Shown: one piece after another, positions 48,092 to 57,353 of the stretch
Layout: the number at the start of each line of letters is the position of its first letter
How positions within the stretch are numbered: the stretch's first letter is position 1
Made by a program: the position numbers and the translations under genes
Notes under the pieces: generated by a model
Databases searched by the model: none
What the model was told of the DNA's origin: nothing
The model's input: only the letters and a program-made list of their open reading frames with translations
Assembly: GCF_000723165.1 (NCBI RefSeq)
Contig: NZ_HG322949.1
Location: 567,549-631,548, forward strand
Source of the DNA: Janthinobacterium agaricidamnosum NBRC 102515 = DSM 9628
GTDB lineage: Bacteria > Pseudomonadota > Gammaproteobacteria > Burkholderiales > Burkholderiaceae_D
Length of the DNA stretch: 64,000 nucleotides
Direction of reading: 5' to 3'

Positions 48092-49480
48092 ATGCATCAA
48101 ACAAAATTCGCGCTGGCCGTGCTGGCCGCTGCTGTCCTCGCCGGTTGCGGCGGATCCAGTAACGGCGATCAGACGCTGAAAGCAAAATACAGCGCCCAGG
48201 TATCGTTTGGCGACAGCCTGTCCGACGTGGGTTCCTATGCCGTCGGCACGATCGCTGCATTAAAAGGCGGAAAATTCACCATCAATGGCGACAATACCGC
48301 GACCAATGGCGCGTTGACCGGCTCCAACTGGACCGAGCTGATGGCCGCGCAATTCAGCTTGCCAGCACCGTGCCCGGCACAAACCGGGCTCGATGGCGAT
48401 GCCAGGCAAGGTTTTTCGGTACCGGTCAAATTTAACGCCGGCTGCTACGGCTACGCCATGGGCGGTTCGCGCGTCACCAATCCGGTCGGTCCGAACAATA
48501 AATTGACCGGCAGCGCGCTGGGTGCGTTGACCGTGCCGGTGGTGACCCAGATCAAGAATCACCTGGCAGCTGTCGGCGGCAAGTTCAAGGGCGATGAAAT
48601 CGTCTTCGTGATGGCCGGCGGCAATGACGCGCTGTTCCAGCTGGGCGCCTTGCAAGCGGCCGCGACCGCCGCCGGCACCGCTGCCGGCAAAGATGCCGGC
48701 GCCAAGGCATTCGCCACCAACCTGACGCTGGCGCTGGCTGCCGGCGCCCCCAATCCAGCCACCGCCGCGCAAGCCATCGGCGCCGCGCTGGCCGCTGAAA
48801 ATGCACGCCCTGGTCATACCGACGCATCGGTGGTCGGCGCCGCCGTGACCGCCGCCGTCCAGGCCGGTAATACGGCGGTTGCTGCGCCGGCCGTCTACGG
48901 TCCGCTGGTCGCCAAGGCGCAAGCCGACGCCACCGTCACCGGCAATGCCGCCGGCGCCAAGGCTGGCGCCGATTACGCCGTCGCGCATGGTCCTGAACTG
49001 GTGACCGCGATGGCGACCGCCGGCACGGAGCTGGTGGCGCTGGTGAAAACGCAAATCGTCGGCAATGGCGCCACCCGCGTGGTCGTCAATAACCTGCCGG
49101 ATATCGCCAATACGCCTTCCGGCCTGAGCAAGGACGCCGCGACCAAGGCTTTGATCAACGCCATGGTCAGCGCTTACAACGGTGCGCTGAATCCGTTGGC
49201 GACCGAGCCGAACGTGCTGCTGGTCGATGTGTTTGCCGTCAGCCACGATCAAGCCGTCAATCCTGGCCCCTATGGCTTGACCAATGTGACCGATACCGCT
49301 TGCGACTTGACTGCGGCCAAGAATCCGCTGGGCAGCTCGCTGGTATGTAACGGCAGCAACCTGAAAGCCGGCGACGTGAGCCACTACTCTTATGCCGATG
49401 ATGTGCATCCAACCCCGTTCAACAACCTGTTGCTGGCGCGTTATGTGTCCAAATTCATGGTCGTGAGGGGCTGGCTGTAA
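48092..49480 (+). CDS. GDSL/SGNH family lipoprotein esterase
   Basis: 462 residues with a lipobox LAGC at residues 16-19, so membrane-anchored. Block I is SFGDSLSDVGSY, block III VFVMAGGNDALF, and the catalytic Asp/His pair is in DDVHPTPFNN. Between about residues 190 and 310 lies an Ala/Gly-rich stretch (QAAATAAGTAAGKDAGAKAF and more) inserted into the usual fold. ATG 48092 follows CAAGGAGACAAA. Substrate unknown; family members include esterases and lipases. Confidence 0.85.
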   Translation: MHQTKFALAVLAAAVLAGCGGSSNGDQTLKAKYSAQVSFGDSLSDVGSYAVGTIAALKGGKFTINGDNTATNGALTGSNWTELMAAQFSLPAPCPAQTGLDGDARQGFSVPVKFNAGCYGYAMGGSRVTNPVGPNNKLTGSALGALTVPVVTQIKNHLAAVGGKFKGDEIVFVMAGGNDALFQLGALQAAATAAGTAAGKDAGAKAFATNLTLALAAGAPNPATAAQAIGAALAAENARPGHTDASVVGAAVTAAVQAGNTAVAAPAVYGPLVAKAQADATVTGNAAGAKAGADYAVAHGPELVTAMATAGTELVALVKTQIVGNGATRVVVNNLPDIANTPSGLSKDAATKALINAMVSAYNGALNPLATEPNVLLVDVFAVSHDQAVNPGPYGLTNVTDTACDLTAAKNPLGSSLVCNGSNLKAGDVSHYSYADDVHPTPFNNLLLARYVSKFMVVRGWL

Positions 49481-49564
49481 GACATCCGTTCCCCTTTGCA
49501 TGCCAAGGGGGAACTTCAAGACGTAATCAGGGGCAACCCCGGACATAATGAATCAGGAGACAAG

Positions 49565-50245
49565 ATGAACATTCGTTTGAACAGCGCATTAAAAGTATTG
49601 GCGGTGGCTGCCGCGATGGCGGCCGCGTCGAGCGCATCGGCGCAAAGCGCCGGCACCTGGACCTTCAAGGTTGGCGCCAACAAGATCACGCCGAAAGTCG
49701 ACAGCGGCGACCTGTCGGCGCCGGCATTGCCAGGCACCAAGGCCGATGTCAAATCCGACACCAAGCCGATCTTCACCTTTGCCTACATGCTGACCGATAA
49801 TATTTCGGCTGAACTGGACCTGGGCGTACCGTATAAGCATGATCTGATCGGCGCCGGCTCGATTGCCGGCACCGGCAAGCTGGGTTCGGCCGAAGTCTTG
49901 CCGCCGACCGCATTTATCCAATACCGCTTCTTCCAGCCGAACGCGGTGATACGTCCGTATGTCGGCGTCGGCATCACCTACGCATATTTCCAAAAGGAAA
50001 CTGGTTCCGGCCAGATGACGGCCTTGCTCAATACCGGCGGTTCGGGCGAAAGCTACAAGCTGGATAATAAAGTGACGGCCAGCTTCCAGGTCGGCGCGAC
50101 CTGGGCCTTTAACGAACGCTGGTTCGCCGACGTTGCCGTGGTCAAGACGCCGCTGAAAACCCGGGCGCATTTCTCGACCGGCCAGACGCAAGACATCAAG
50201 CTCGATCCGCTGGCGGTCAGCATCGGTGTCGGCTACAAGTTTTAA
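49565..50245 (+). CDS. ompW: OmpW family outer membrane protein
   Basis: 226 residues. A signal peptide ends at SSASAQS; GTWTFKVGANKITPK starts the barrel, and KLDPLAVSIGVGYKF with terminal Phe is a typical outer-membrane beta signal. Eight-stranded small barrel for hydrophobic compounds in relatives. ATG 49565 follows TCAGGAGACAAG. Ends in a strong terminator. Confidence 0.92.
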   Translation: MNIRLNSALKVLAVAAAMAAASSASAQSAGTWTFKVGANKITPKVDSGDLSAPALPGTKADVKSDTKPIFTFAYMLTDNISAELDLGVPYKHDLIGAGSIAGTGKLGSAEVLPPTAFIQYRFFQPNAVIRPYVGVGITYAYFQKETGSGQMTALLNTGGSGESYKLDNKVTASFQVGATWAFNERWFADVAVVKTPLKTRAHFSTGQTQDIKLDPLAVSIGVGYKF

Positions 50246-50260
50246 CTGGGGATGCCTGAA

Positions 50261-50287
50261 AAAATCCGCCGTCAGGCGGATTTTTTT
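50261..50287. terminator. bidirectional terminator after ompW
   Basis: AATCCGCC-GTCA-GGCGGATT stem with T-run on the plus strand and A-run before it, between convergent ompW and the flavin reductase gene. Confidence 0.92.
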
Positions 50288-50301
50288 GCCGATACGGAAA
50301 C

Positions 50302-50811
50302 TTAAGCGGTCTGCAGCGTGCCGAACTGGCCGTTGTGGAAAATCAGCGGCGCTTGCGGCGCAAACGCGCATTGTTCGACTTCGCCGACGAAGATCACGTG
50401 GTCGCCTTCCGGATAGCGGCTGCGGTTATGGCATTCGAACCAGGCCGATGCGCCTTTCAGGATAGGCTGGCCGGTGCGCGACAATTCGTACTCGACCCCG
50501 TCGAAGGGATTCGGCGTGCGGCGCGCGAAACGCAGCGCCAGTTCGGCCTGCTCGGCGCCCAGCACATTGATCACATAATGCGAGTTGCCGCTGAAGATCG
50601 GCAGGCTGCTTGCGACGGTGCCGAGACTCCATAACACCAGCGGCGGCGTCAGCGATACCGAGTTGAAGGAGCTGGCAGTCAAGCCACGGAAGCTGCCGTC
50701 GGCCAGGCGCGTCGTGATGACGGTCACGCCGGTGGCAAATTGCGATAGTGCTTGCCGGAAATATGTAGTGTCGAATTCGCTTATTGGAGCGCGGGGAGAG
50801 CGTGTGTTCAT
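50302..50811 (-). CDS. flavin reductase family protein
   Basis: 169 residues of the FMN-binding split-barrel reductase family. FRQALSQFATGVTVITT, GLTASSFNSVSLTPPLVLW and the SHYVINVL-type strand are hallmarks; the end has HNGQFGTL. It would reduce FMN or FAD with NAD(P)H, or supply a two-part monooxygenase, but no oxygenase gene is nearby. ATG 50811 is preferred to 50832; both are possible. Confidence 0.88.
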   Translation of the reverse strand: MNTRSPRAPISEFDTTYFRQALSQFATGVTVITTRLADGSFRGLTASSFNSVSLTPPLVLWSLGTVASSLPIFSGNSHYVINVLGAEQAELALRFARRTPNPFDGVEYELSRTGQPILKGASAWFECHNRSRYPEGDHVIFVGEVEQCAFAPQAPLIFHNGQFGTLQTA

Positions 50812-50999
50812 GGGGGACCTGTCAATTTGCATCCATTATGCCAAAAATAATCGTAATCTTGCTGATTACAGCATTTTTCCGCAACGGACAGGCGCCTACA
50901 GCGCGTTAACACCAGCCTTGGGCACTTGCCTGTGCATCTTGCGCCGGTTTGCGTTACAGTGGCCCTCATCAAGAGATTTCTTTTTGCCGGGAGAGCAAG

Positions 51000-51539
51000 A
51001 TGACAATGAATCACAAGACTGAAGTGGCGCTACTTGGTGGCGGCTGTTTTTGGTGCGTCGAAGCGGTGTACCTGGAAATCCGCGGCGTGACGGCGGTGGA
51101 GTCCGGCTACAGCGGCGGCCAGCAAGCGCATCCGACCTATGAACAAGTGTGCGCCGGCACCACCGGCCATGCCGAAGTGGTGCGCCTGGAATTCGATCCG
51201 GCGGTGATCAGCTACCGCGATTTGCTGGAAGTGTTTTTCACGATACACGATCCGACCACGCTGAACCGCCAGGGCAATGATGTCGGCACGCAATATCGCT
51301 CGGTGATTTATTACCAGACGCCGGAGCAGGAAGCCGTGGCGCGCCAGGTGATCGCCGAAATGGCCAATGTGTGGGATGCGCCTATCGTGACGCAATTGCA
51401 GCCGGCCCAGACCTATTACAAGGCCGAGGATTACCACCAGGATTATTTCCGCCAGCATCCGCAGCAAGGATATTGCGCGATGGTGGTGGCGCCCAAGGTC
51501 GGCAAGTTTCGCAAGATGCATATGAACCGCTTGAAGTAA
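51000..51539 (+). CDS. msrA: peptide methionine (S)-S-oxide reductase
   Basis: 179 residues. The catalytic Cys16 is in GGGCFWCVEAV; GYSGG, GHAEVV and YHQDYF complete the site. ATG 51000 follows GGGAGAGCAAG; the open frame upstream adds nothing. Repairs oxidised methionine in proteins. No MsrB nearby. Confidence 0.95.
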   Translation: MTMNHKTEVALLGGGCFWCVEAVYLEIRGVTAVESGYSGGQQAHPTYEQVCAGTTGHAEVVRLEFDPAVISYRDLLEVFFTIHDPTTLNRQGNDVGTQYRSVIYYQTPEQEAVARQVIAEMANVWDAPIVTQLQPAQTYYKAEDYHQDYFRQHPQQGYCAMVVAPKVGKFRKMHMNRLK

Positions 51540-51563
51540 TAGCGTTCAGGCGGATCGCTCAGC

Positions 51564-51590
51564 AACAAGAGGCCCGGTGCCTCTTGTTTT
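51564..51590. terminator. bidirectional terminator of msrA and cfa
   Basis: AACAAGAGGC/GCCTCTTGTT with loop CCGGT and a T-run, between the convergent msrA and cfa genes. Confidence 0.88.
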
Positions 51591-51604
51591 GCTTCTGGCG
51601 ACGG

Positions 51605-52891
51605 TTAATGGGCGCCCAGGCTGGGCGCAGCGGCCGCTTTGTCCTGGTACATATAGTCGCGCGACCATGGCAGCGCCGCCGAGCTTCGTCCGGCCTTGCC
51701 GCAGACGATCTGGTACAGGCTGATCCAGTCTTGCTCGAAGGCATAGCTACAGCCGGCCAGGTACACATGCCAGATGCGGAAGCGCCGTTCGCCGGCCAGC
51801 ACGCGGATGTCGTCGGCGTTGGCTTCGAAATTGTCGGTCCACAGCGCGCAGGTCAGCGCGTAATGGCGGCGCAGGTTTTCGACGTCGAACGCTTCCAGCC
51901 CGCCTTGCTGCATGGCTTTTAATACGTGGCCGATATGCGCCAGTTCGCCATGCGGGAACACGTATTTTTCAATGAATTCACCGCCGCCATACGGGGTTTC
52001 GCCATTGTCCGGGTCGGTCGAGGTGATGCCGTGATTCATCACCAGTCCATCCGGCGCCAACAGATTATTGACCCGCTCGAAATATTGCGGCAAGTGTTTC
52101 AAGCCCACGTGCTCGAACATGCCGACGCTGGTGATACGGTCGAACTGGCCTTGCACGTCGCGGTAGTCTTGCAGGCGGATTTCAATCAAATGTTCCAGGC
52201 CGGCCTTGGCCACCCGTTCCCTGGCCAGCGCGAACTGGTTTTCGGACAGCGTGACGCCGAGGCATTTGGCGCCGTATTGCCGGGCCGCGCGTATCACTAG
52301 CGCGCCCCAGCCGCAGCCGATGTCGAGCAGCGTCTGGCCCGGCCGGAGCTGGATTTTTTTCAGGATGTGGTCGATTTTCCGGATCTGCGCCACTTCCAGC
52401 GATTCATTGCCATGCTCGAAATAGGCGCAGGAATACACCATGTTCGGGTCGAGAAACTTGGTATAAAAATCGTTGGAAACGTCGTAGTGATAGCGGATCG
52501 CCTCGGCGTCCTTGCGCTTGTCGTGGCCGATGCTGCGCACCACGCGGGCAAACTTGCCTTCGGCTTTCAGGCTGGTGCGGGCCAGCGCATTGACGATGGC
52601 GATCATGTCCTTGGCCGCGCCCTTGACTTCGATCGCGCCTTCGACATACGCGGCGCCGAGGTTGGACAGCGATGGCGTCAGCAGGTAGCGCGCCGCCGAG
52701 GCGCGCGGCAGGCGTATCGTGACGCGTGGCGGTTCGGACGATAAGTCCACGTGCTTCCCATTCCATAACTCTATCCGCAGGGGCAGGGAGATTTGTTGGC
52801 GGATGCCGGCAACCCAGTTGTTAAGTCGGTTTTGAACGAACAAAATAGCCTCCAGTGAACGGCAGCGGCTGCTGTCGTGTTTCAGAAACAA
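51605..52891 (-). CDS. cfa: cyclopropane-fatty-acyl-phospholipid synthase
   Basis: 428 residues. The SAM-binding loop LLDIGCGWGALVIRAA, the substrate-side SVGMFEHVG and YSCAYFEHGNESLEVAQ are typical. It adds a methylene to unsaturated membrane lipid chains, often in stationary phase. The start at ATG 52891 is uncertain; the first 20 residues have weak family likeness and a later start is possible. Confidence 0.92.
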   Translation of the reverse strand: MFLKHDSSRCRSLEAILFVQNRLNNWVAGIRQQISLPLRIELWNGKHVDLSSEPPRVTIRLPRASAARYLLTPSLSNLGAAYVEGAIEVKGAAKDMIAIVNALARTSLKAEGKFARVVRSIGHDKRKDAEAIRYHYDVSNDFYTKFLDPNMVYSCAYFEHGNESLEVAQIRKIDHILKKIQLRPGQTLLDIGCGWGALVIRAARQYGAKCLGVTLSENQFALARERVAKAGLEHLIEIRLQDYRDVQGQFDRITSVGMFEHVGLKHLPQYFERVNNLLAPDGLVMNHGITSTDPDNGETPYGGGEFIEKYVFPHGELAHIGHVLKAMQQGGLEAFDVENLRRHYALTCALWTDNFEANADDIRVLAGERRFRIWHVYLAGCSYAFEQDWISLYQIVCGKAGRSSAALPWSRDYMYQDKAAAAPSLGAH

Positions 52892-52986
52892 TCAGTGCGA
52901 AACAGCCTGAGAAAGCGACACGCAGCAGCAGTCCTGCTCATGCTGTTACCCCAGGCTTAAGCGACCTCTAGACTACACCTTTACGG

Positions 52987-54195
52987 CTAAGGCTGCAGAC
53001 GCTGCATCGTCCAGTGTCCGTCGCTGCCTAAAGTGTAGGCAATCCGGTCATGGAAGCGCGATCTGCGGCCTTGCCAGAACTCTATGTATTCAGGCAGCAA
53101 ACGATAGCCGCCCCATTCCTGCGGCCGCTGCGGATGGTCGCCCTGGCTGCTCGCCACGGCCGCGTAATTGGCTTCCAGCGCATCGCGGTCGGCAATCGGC
53201 GCGCTTTGCTGCGAGGCGATCGCGGCCAGCCGGCTTTTTAATGGACGGATATGAAAATATTCGTCGCTTTCGGCGGCCGAGGTTTTGACGACCCGGCCTT
53301 CGATGCGTACCTGGCGTTCCAGTTCGCTCCAGAAAAACAGCAGCGCCGCCTGCGGATTGGCGTCCAGTTGCCGGCCCTTGTCGCTGCCGTAATTGGTGAA
53401 CCAGGTAAAACCGCGCGCATCGAATTGCTTGATCAGCACGATGCGGGAACTTGGCTTGCCTGCGCTGTCGACGGTGGACAGGCTCATCGCATTCGGTTCG
53501 CGCACTTCGGCCTTGACCGCTTCGTCGAACCACTTGCCGAATTGCGCCACCGGATCGGCCAGCACATCGGTTTCCAGCAAGCTCGACTGGAGGTAGTCGG
53601 TGCGCAAATCGGCCAGCGTCGTCGCGCCGGCCCTGGCCGGTATGACTGCCGCGGGCGCAGCAGCCGGCAAGCCGCGCCGCTGCTGCATCGCGGCGCCCAG
53701 CGTGGTCATCTGCTGCGGGCTGAAAATCCGTTTTGCCATCGGCGCCAGCGTCGATTCCTCTTTCACCATATGGGCAGTGTAAGCGTCGGTGAACAAGGCC
53801 ACTTCGGCCCGCGACAGTTGCGCCGCGGTTCCTGCCGCGATCGCTTCCAGCTGGACTTTCAACAGCAGCCACGCCTGGTCCATGCGCTGGTGGTCGGCCT
53901 TGATTTCCGGCACCAGGGCGCTCAGCAAGGCCGCGTCGTCGCCGCTGGCGGTCGCCTGCAGCATCGGCATCAAATCCTGCTCTTCATCTGCGTGATGGAG
54001 ATGGGCAGCCTTGTCAAAGTACTTCAGTACCGCCTTGGCGGCTTGTTGCGCGTCAGGCGAAGCGCCATGCAGGGCCAAATGATCCGGCAGGTTTTGCAAG
54101 GTGGAAATTTGCTTGCGGATTTTGTCGTGGCAATGCTTCAGCACGGCGATCGGCTGGTCAAAGCCGGGAACAGTATCGAACAGGGGTGCGGTCAT
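52987..54195 (-). CDS. pdxH: hemerythrin domain fused to pyridoxamine 5'-phosphate oxidase
   Basis: 402 residues in one unbroken frame. Residues about 10-170 are a hemerythrin HHE domain with candidate diiron ligands His21/His23, His68-x3-Glu72, His102 and His142-x3-Glu146. A Pro/Ala linker ([16 protein letters not shown], 175-190) follows. Residues about 192-402 are a complete Pdx[31 protein letters not shown] and [16 protein letters not shown], with Arg380 and His382 at the places of E. coli Arg197 and His199. PdxH oxidises PNP or PMP to PLP with FMN and O2. ATG 54195 (MTAPLFD) is chosen over 54237. I know of no standard protein with this layout. Confidence 0.9.
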   Translation of the reverse strand: MTAPLFDTVPGFDQPIAVLKHCHDKIRKQISTLQNLPDHLALHGASPDAQQAAKAVLKYFDKAAHLHHADEEQDLMPMLQATASGDDAALLSALVPEIKADHQRMDQAWLLLKVQLEAIAAGTAAQLSRAEVALFTDAYTAHMVKEESTLAPMAKRIFSPQQMTTLGAAMQQRRGLPAAAPAAVIPARAGATTLADLRTDYLQSSLLETDVLADPVAQFGKWFDEAVKAEVREPNAMSLSTVDSAGKPSSRIVLIKQFDARGFTWFTNYGSDKGRQLDANPQAALLFFWSELERQVRIEGRVVKTSAAESDEYFHIRPLKSRLAAIASQQSAPIADRDALEANYAAVASSQGDHPQRPQEWGGYRLLPEYIEFWQGRRSRFHDRIAYTLGSDGHWTMQRLQP

Positions 54196-54324
54196 GGGGG
54201 GCTCTCGTGGATGCGCTAAAAGTGTGGTGCAAAGCACAATACATCGGATTGTCGCTCTGTTTGCCAGATGGTCATGAAGTTATTTTAGAATATCCTGGAC
54301 GGCCGCGTCCGTTAAAATGGCGGG

Positions 54325-55197
54325 ATGAATACATCCAGTAAACAACTATTTTCCACGGAATTGGGCGAGATTGATTTTGAGCGGCGTTTCGGCGGCATCG
54401 GCCGCCTGTACGGCGCAGCGGCGCTGGAGCGCTTTCGCCGCGCCCATGTCTGTGTGATCGGCGTCGGCGGGGTTGGTTCCTGGCTGGTCGAGGCGCTGGC
54501 CCGCAGCGCGATCGGCCATTTGACGCTGATCGATCTCGACAATGTGGCCGAATCGAATATCAACCGCCAGATCCAGGCCTTGAGCGACACCCTCGGCCAG
54601 GCCAAGATTGGTGCGCTGGCCGAACGCATCGCATTGATCAATCCGTTTTGCACGGTCACGCAAATCGAGGATTTCATTACGCCCGACAATCTGGAGCAGA
54701 TGATCGCCGGCCGCGGCTACGATTATGTGATCGATGCGATCGACAGCGCCAAGGCCAAGGCCGCGGTGATCGCCTATTGCCGCGACCAGGCGATACCGTT
54801 GATTACCATCGGCAGCGCCGGCGGCCAGACCGATCCGACCCGGATCGAGGTGCGCGACCTGGCGCGGACGGAACAGGAACCGCTGCTGAAACGGGTACGC
54901 AAGCTGTTGCGCAACAATTACGGTTTTCCGCGTGGCATGAAAAACAAATTCAACGTCGATGCGGTGTTTTCGATGGAACCGCTGACCTTCCCCGACACCG
55001 GCGAAGTGTGTTCGGTCGATGGCGATGAGCGCGGCGGCGGCGTGACCGGCTTGAATTGCGCCGGTTTCGGTTCCAGCATGGTGGTCACGGCGACGTTCGG
55101 CATGATCGCCGCCGCGCACACGCTGCGCAAGCTGGCCGACCAGGTGAAACCGGTCGCGGCCGTGGCCGATGCTAGGCCAGCTGGCGCGACCCGATAA
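54325..55197 (+). CDS. tcdA: tRNA threonylcarbamoyladenosine dehydratase
   Basis: 290-residue E1-like enzyme (formerly YgdL/CsdL) that converts t6A to the cyclic ct6A form. The start ERRFGGIGRLYGAAALERFR, the nucleotide loop CVIGVGGVGSWLVEALARS and DLDNVAESNINRQ are family marks. ATG 54325 is divergent from the pdxH fusion; the end overlaps thpR by 26 bases on the other strand. Confidence 0.94.
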   Translation: MNTSSKQLFSTELGEIDFERRFGGIGRLYGAAALERFRRAHVCVIGVGGVGSWLVEALARSAIGHLTLIDLDNVAESNINRQIQALSDTLGQAKIGALAERIALINPFCTVTQIEDFITPDNLEQMIAGRGYDYVIDAIDSAKAKAAVIAYCRDQAIPLITIGSAGGQTDPTRIEVRDLARTEQEPLLKRVRKLLRNNYGFPRGMKNKFNVDAVFSMEPLTFPDTGEVCSVDGDERGGGVTGLNCAGFGSSMVVTATFGMIAAAHTLRKLADQVKPVAAVADARPAGATR

Positions 55198-55714
55198 TGC
55201 GGTAAGTGCCGCTGGCGGTCAGCGATTCGGCCAGCACCAGCTGGTCGGTGCGCCAGTGCAGCGGCGCCATCTCGCCGCCGACAGGCGCCGGCACCTTCCT
55301 GGCCAGCGTCACATGCGGCGTGAAGCTGTCGTATTCGAAGGCGGGGCAGAATTGCTGCCCGGCCAGCGCCGCCATCAGCGCCGCGCGCAAGGCCAGCAAG
55401 GCTGCCGGCGGATCGCCTGGACCGGCCCAGGCCAGTTGCTGAGTGGGAAAATAACCGTAGCGGTCGATCCGCAGCTGCAGCGCCGGCGCCGGCAGGTGTT
55501 GCAGGATGGCGCACAGCGCGGGCACGTCGCCGGCCGGGCGCTGGCCCAGGAAGGCCATGGTCATGTGCAACTTTTCCGGGGGCAACAGTTTGCCGGGCAA
55601 GCCGTTTTGCAGGCCGGCCAAGGCCTTGCGCACGGCGGCATCGGGCCATAGCGCAAAAAAAAGCCGCGGCCGCTGTGTCTCGTAGCGCATTTCGTGCGAG
55701 GGGTTTGTTATCAT
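55172..55714 (-). CDS. thpR: RNA 2',3'-cyclic phosphodiesterase
   Basis: 180 residues of the 2H phosphoesterase family (LigT/ThpR). The two catalytic motifs are HMTMAFLG and HVTLARK, plus RLFFALWPD at the start. An in-frame Met a few codons in (MRYETQRP) may be the true start. Convergent overlap with tcdA. Confidence 0.92.
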   Translation of the reverse strand: MITNPSHEMRYETQRPRLFFALWPDAAVRKALAGLQNGLPGKLLPPEKLHMTMAFLGQRPAGDVPALCAILQHLPAPALQLRIDRYGYFPTQQLAWAGPGDPPAALLALRAALMAALAGQQFCPAFEYDSFTPHVTLARKVPAPVGGEMAPLHWRTDQLVLAESLTASGTYRIIGSRQLA

Positions 55715-55780
55715 GGCGGCGTACTCTGCTGAGATACGAAATAGCAGGGATCTTACTGAACTTCATTGAAAGAAGACATT

Positions 55781-56284
55781 ATGACGCGTGTTTCCGCTTT
55801 ATTCGCTTTCGTTTGCGCCGTGTCGGGCGCCGTCTCGGCGTCGCTGGTGCATGCCGCCGACGCCGTCAAGGCCACCGCTCCCGCTGCGACCGCGGCGGCC
55901 GCCGTGACGCCGGGGTCCGCGTCGCCGGGTCCGGCCGCCGATAAACTGATCATCACCGACGTCAAGGTCGGCACCGGCAAGGAAGCCGTCGCCGGCGCCA
56001 CCGTGGTGGTGAATTACACCGGCTGGCTGTACCGTCCGCTGGCCAAGAATTCGCATGGCAAGCAATTCGACAGCTCGATTGGCCGCGGTCCGTTCGACTT
56101 TCCGTTGGGCAAGGGCATGGTCATCAAGGGCTGGGATCAAGGCGTTGCTGGCATGAAAGTGGGCGGCAAGCGCACGCTGATCATTCCTAGCGACCTGGCA
56201 TACGGCCCGCGCGGCGCGGGCGGTGGCGAGATTCCGCCGAATTCCCCGCTGATTTTCGATGTGGAATTGCTCGACGTTAAGTAA
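55781..56284 (+). CDS. FKBP-type peptidyl-prolyl isomerase, exported
   Basis: 167 residues. A signal peptide ([19 protein letters not shown]) and an Ala/Pro linker precede one FKBP domain, with [46 protein letters not shown] and [10 protein letters not shown]. Start ATG 55781; the ATG five codons earlier is possible. A periplasmic folding helper in relatives. Confidence 0.93.
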   Translation: MTRVSALFAFVCAVSGAVSASLVHAADAVKATAPAATAAAAVTPGSASPGPAADKLIITDVKVGTGKEAVAGATVVVNYTGWLYRPLAKNSHGKQFDSSIGRGPFDFPLGKGMVIKGWDQGVAGMKVGGKRTLIIPSDLAYGPRGAGGGEIPPNSPLIFDVELLDVK

Positions 56285-56379
56285 GTAGCCAAAATGCGGG
56301 CGGCGCAACCAGCCGCCGCCCGCAGTTTCCGATAAAACGGGTAGACTGGGGTTTCATGGAACGCGTTGCGGAGATATGC

Positions 56380-57312
56380 ATGAAAATTGCCAACGACGTC
56401 ACCGAACTGATCGGCAACACGCCGCTGGTTCGCATCAACCGCATGGCAGGCGGCGCCTCCGCCACCATCCTGGCCAAACTCGAATTCCACAATCCGGCGC
56501 ACAGCGTCAAGGATCGCATCGGCTTGTCGATGATCGCGGCCGCCGAAGCCGCCGGCCTGATCCAGTCCGATACCATCATCATCGAACCGACCAGCGGCAA
56601 TACCGGCATCGCGCTGGCGATGGTGTGTGCGGCGCGCGGCTACCGCTGCGCCCTGGTAATGCCGGACACCATGAGCCGCGAACGGCGCATCTTGCTGCGC
56701 GCCTATGGCGCCGAGCTGGTCTTGACGCCGGGTAGCGAAGGCATGCTGGGCGCGATCCACAGGGCCGAACAGCTGCTTGCCGCCGACCCGCGTTATTTGA
56801 TGCTGCAACAATTCAATAATCCGGCCAACCCGGAAATCCACCGCCGGACCACCGCCGAAGAAATCTGGCGCGACACCGACGGCCAGGCGGATATTTTAGT
56901 GGCCGGGATCGGCACCGGCGGCACCATGACGGGCGTCGGCGAAATATTGAAAAAGCGCAAGCCAAGTTTCCAGTGCATCGCGGTGGAGCCGGACGCGTCG
57001 CCGATCTTGTCCAGGGGTACCAAGGGAGCGCATCCCATCCAGGGCATCGGCGCGGGCTTCGTGCCGGCCGTGCTGAACACGCATATCTACGATGAAATTA
57101 TCTGCGTCAAGAATGACGACGCCTTTGCCACCGCGCGCCAGGCCGCCAGCCAGGAAGGGTTGCTGGTCGGCATTTCATCGGGCGCCGCGCTGTGGGCCGC
57201 GCTGCAAGTGGCGCGCCGTCCGGAAAACGCCGGCAAGATCCTGGTCGCCATTATTCCATCGTTTGGCGAGCGCTATCTGAGCACCGCCTTGTATGCGGGC
57301 CTGGGCGATTAA
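56380..57312 (+). CDS. cysK: cysteine synthase (O-acetylserine sulfhydrylase)
   Basis: 310-residue PLP enzyme. The PLP lysine is Lys44 in [18 protein letters not shown] and [11 protein letters not shown] are family sites. Residue patterns fit CysK more than CysM, but the two cannot be split with certainty. ATG 56380 follows TTGCGGAGATATGC. It is convergent with the M16 gene and shares its terminator region. Confidence 0.92.
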   Translation: MKIANDVTELIGNTPLVRINRMAGGASATILAKLEFHNPAHSVKDRIGLSMIAAAEAAGLIQSDTIIIEPTSGNTGIALAMVCAARGYRCALVMPDTMSRERRILLRAYGAELVLTPGSEGMLGAIHRAEQLLAADPRYLMLQQFNNPANPEIHRRTTAEEIWRDTDGQADILVAGIGTGGTMTGVGEILKKRKPSFQCIAVEPDASPILSRGTKGAHPIQGIGAGFVPAVLNTHIYDEIICVKNDDAFATARQAASQEGLLVGISSGAALWAALQVARRPENAGKILVAIIPSFGERYLSTALYAGLGD

Positions 57313-57314
57313 AT

Positions 57315-57336
57315 AAAAAAAGGGGCCGTGGGCCCC
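57315..57336 (-). terminator. terminator of the M16 peptidase gene
   Basis: GGGGCC-CAC-GGCCCC followed by seven T on the minus strand; on the plus strand the trailing T-run is poor, so it mainly serves the leftward gene. Confidence 0.85.
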
Positions 57337-57353
57337 TTGCTCTTGATGCCACC

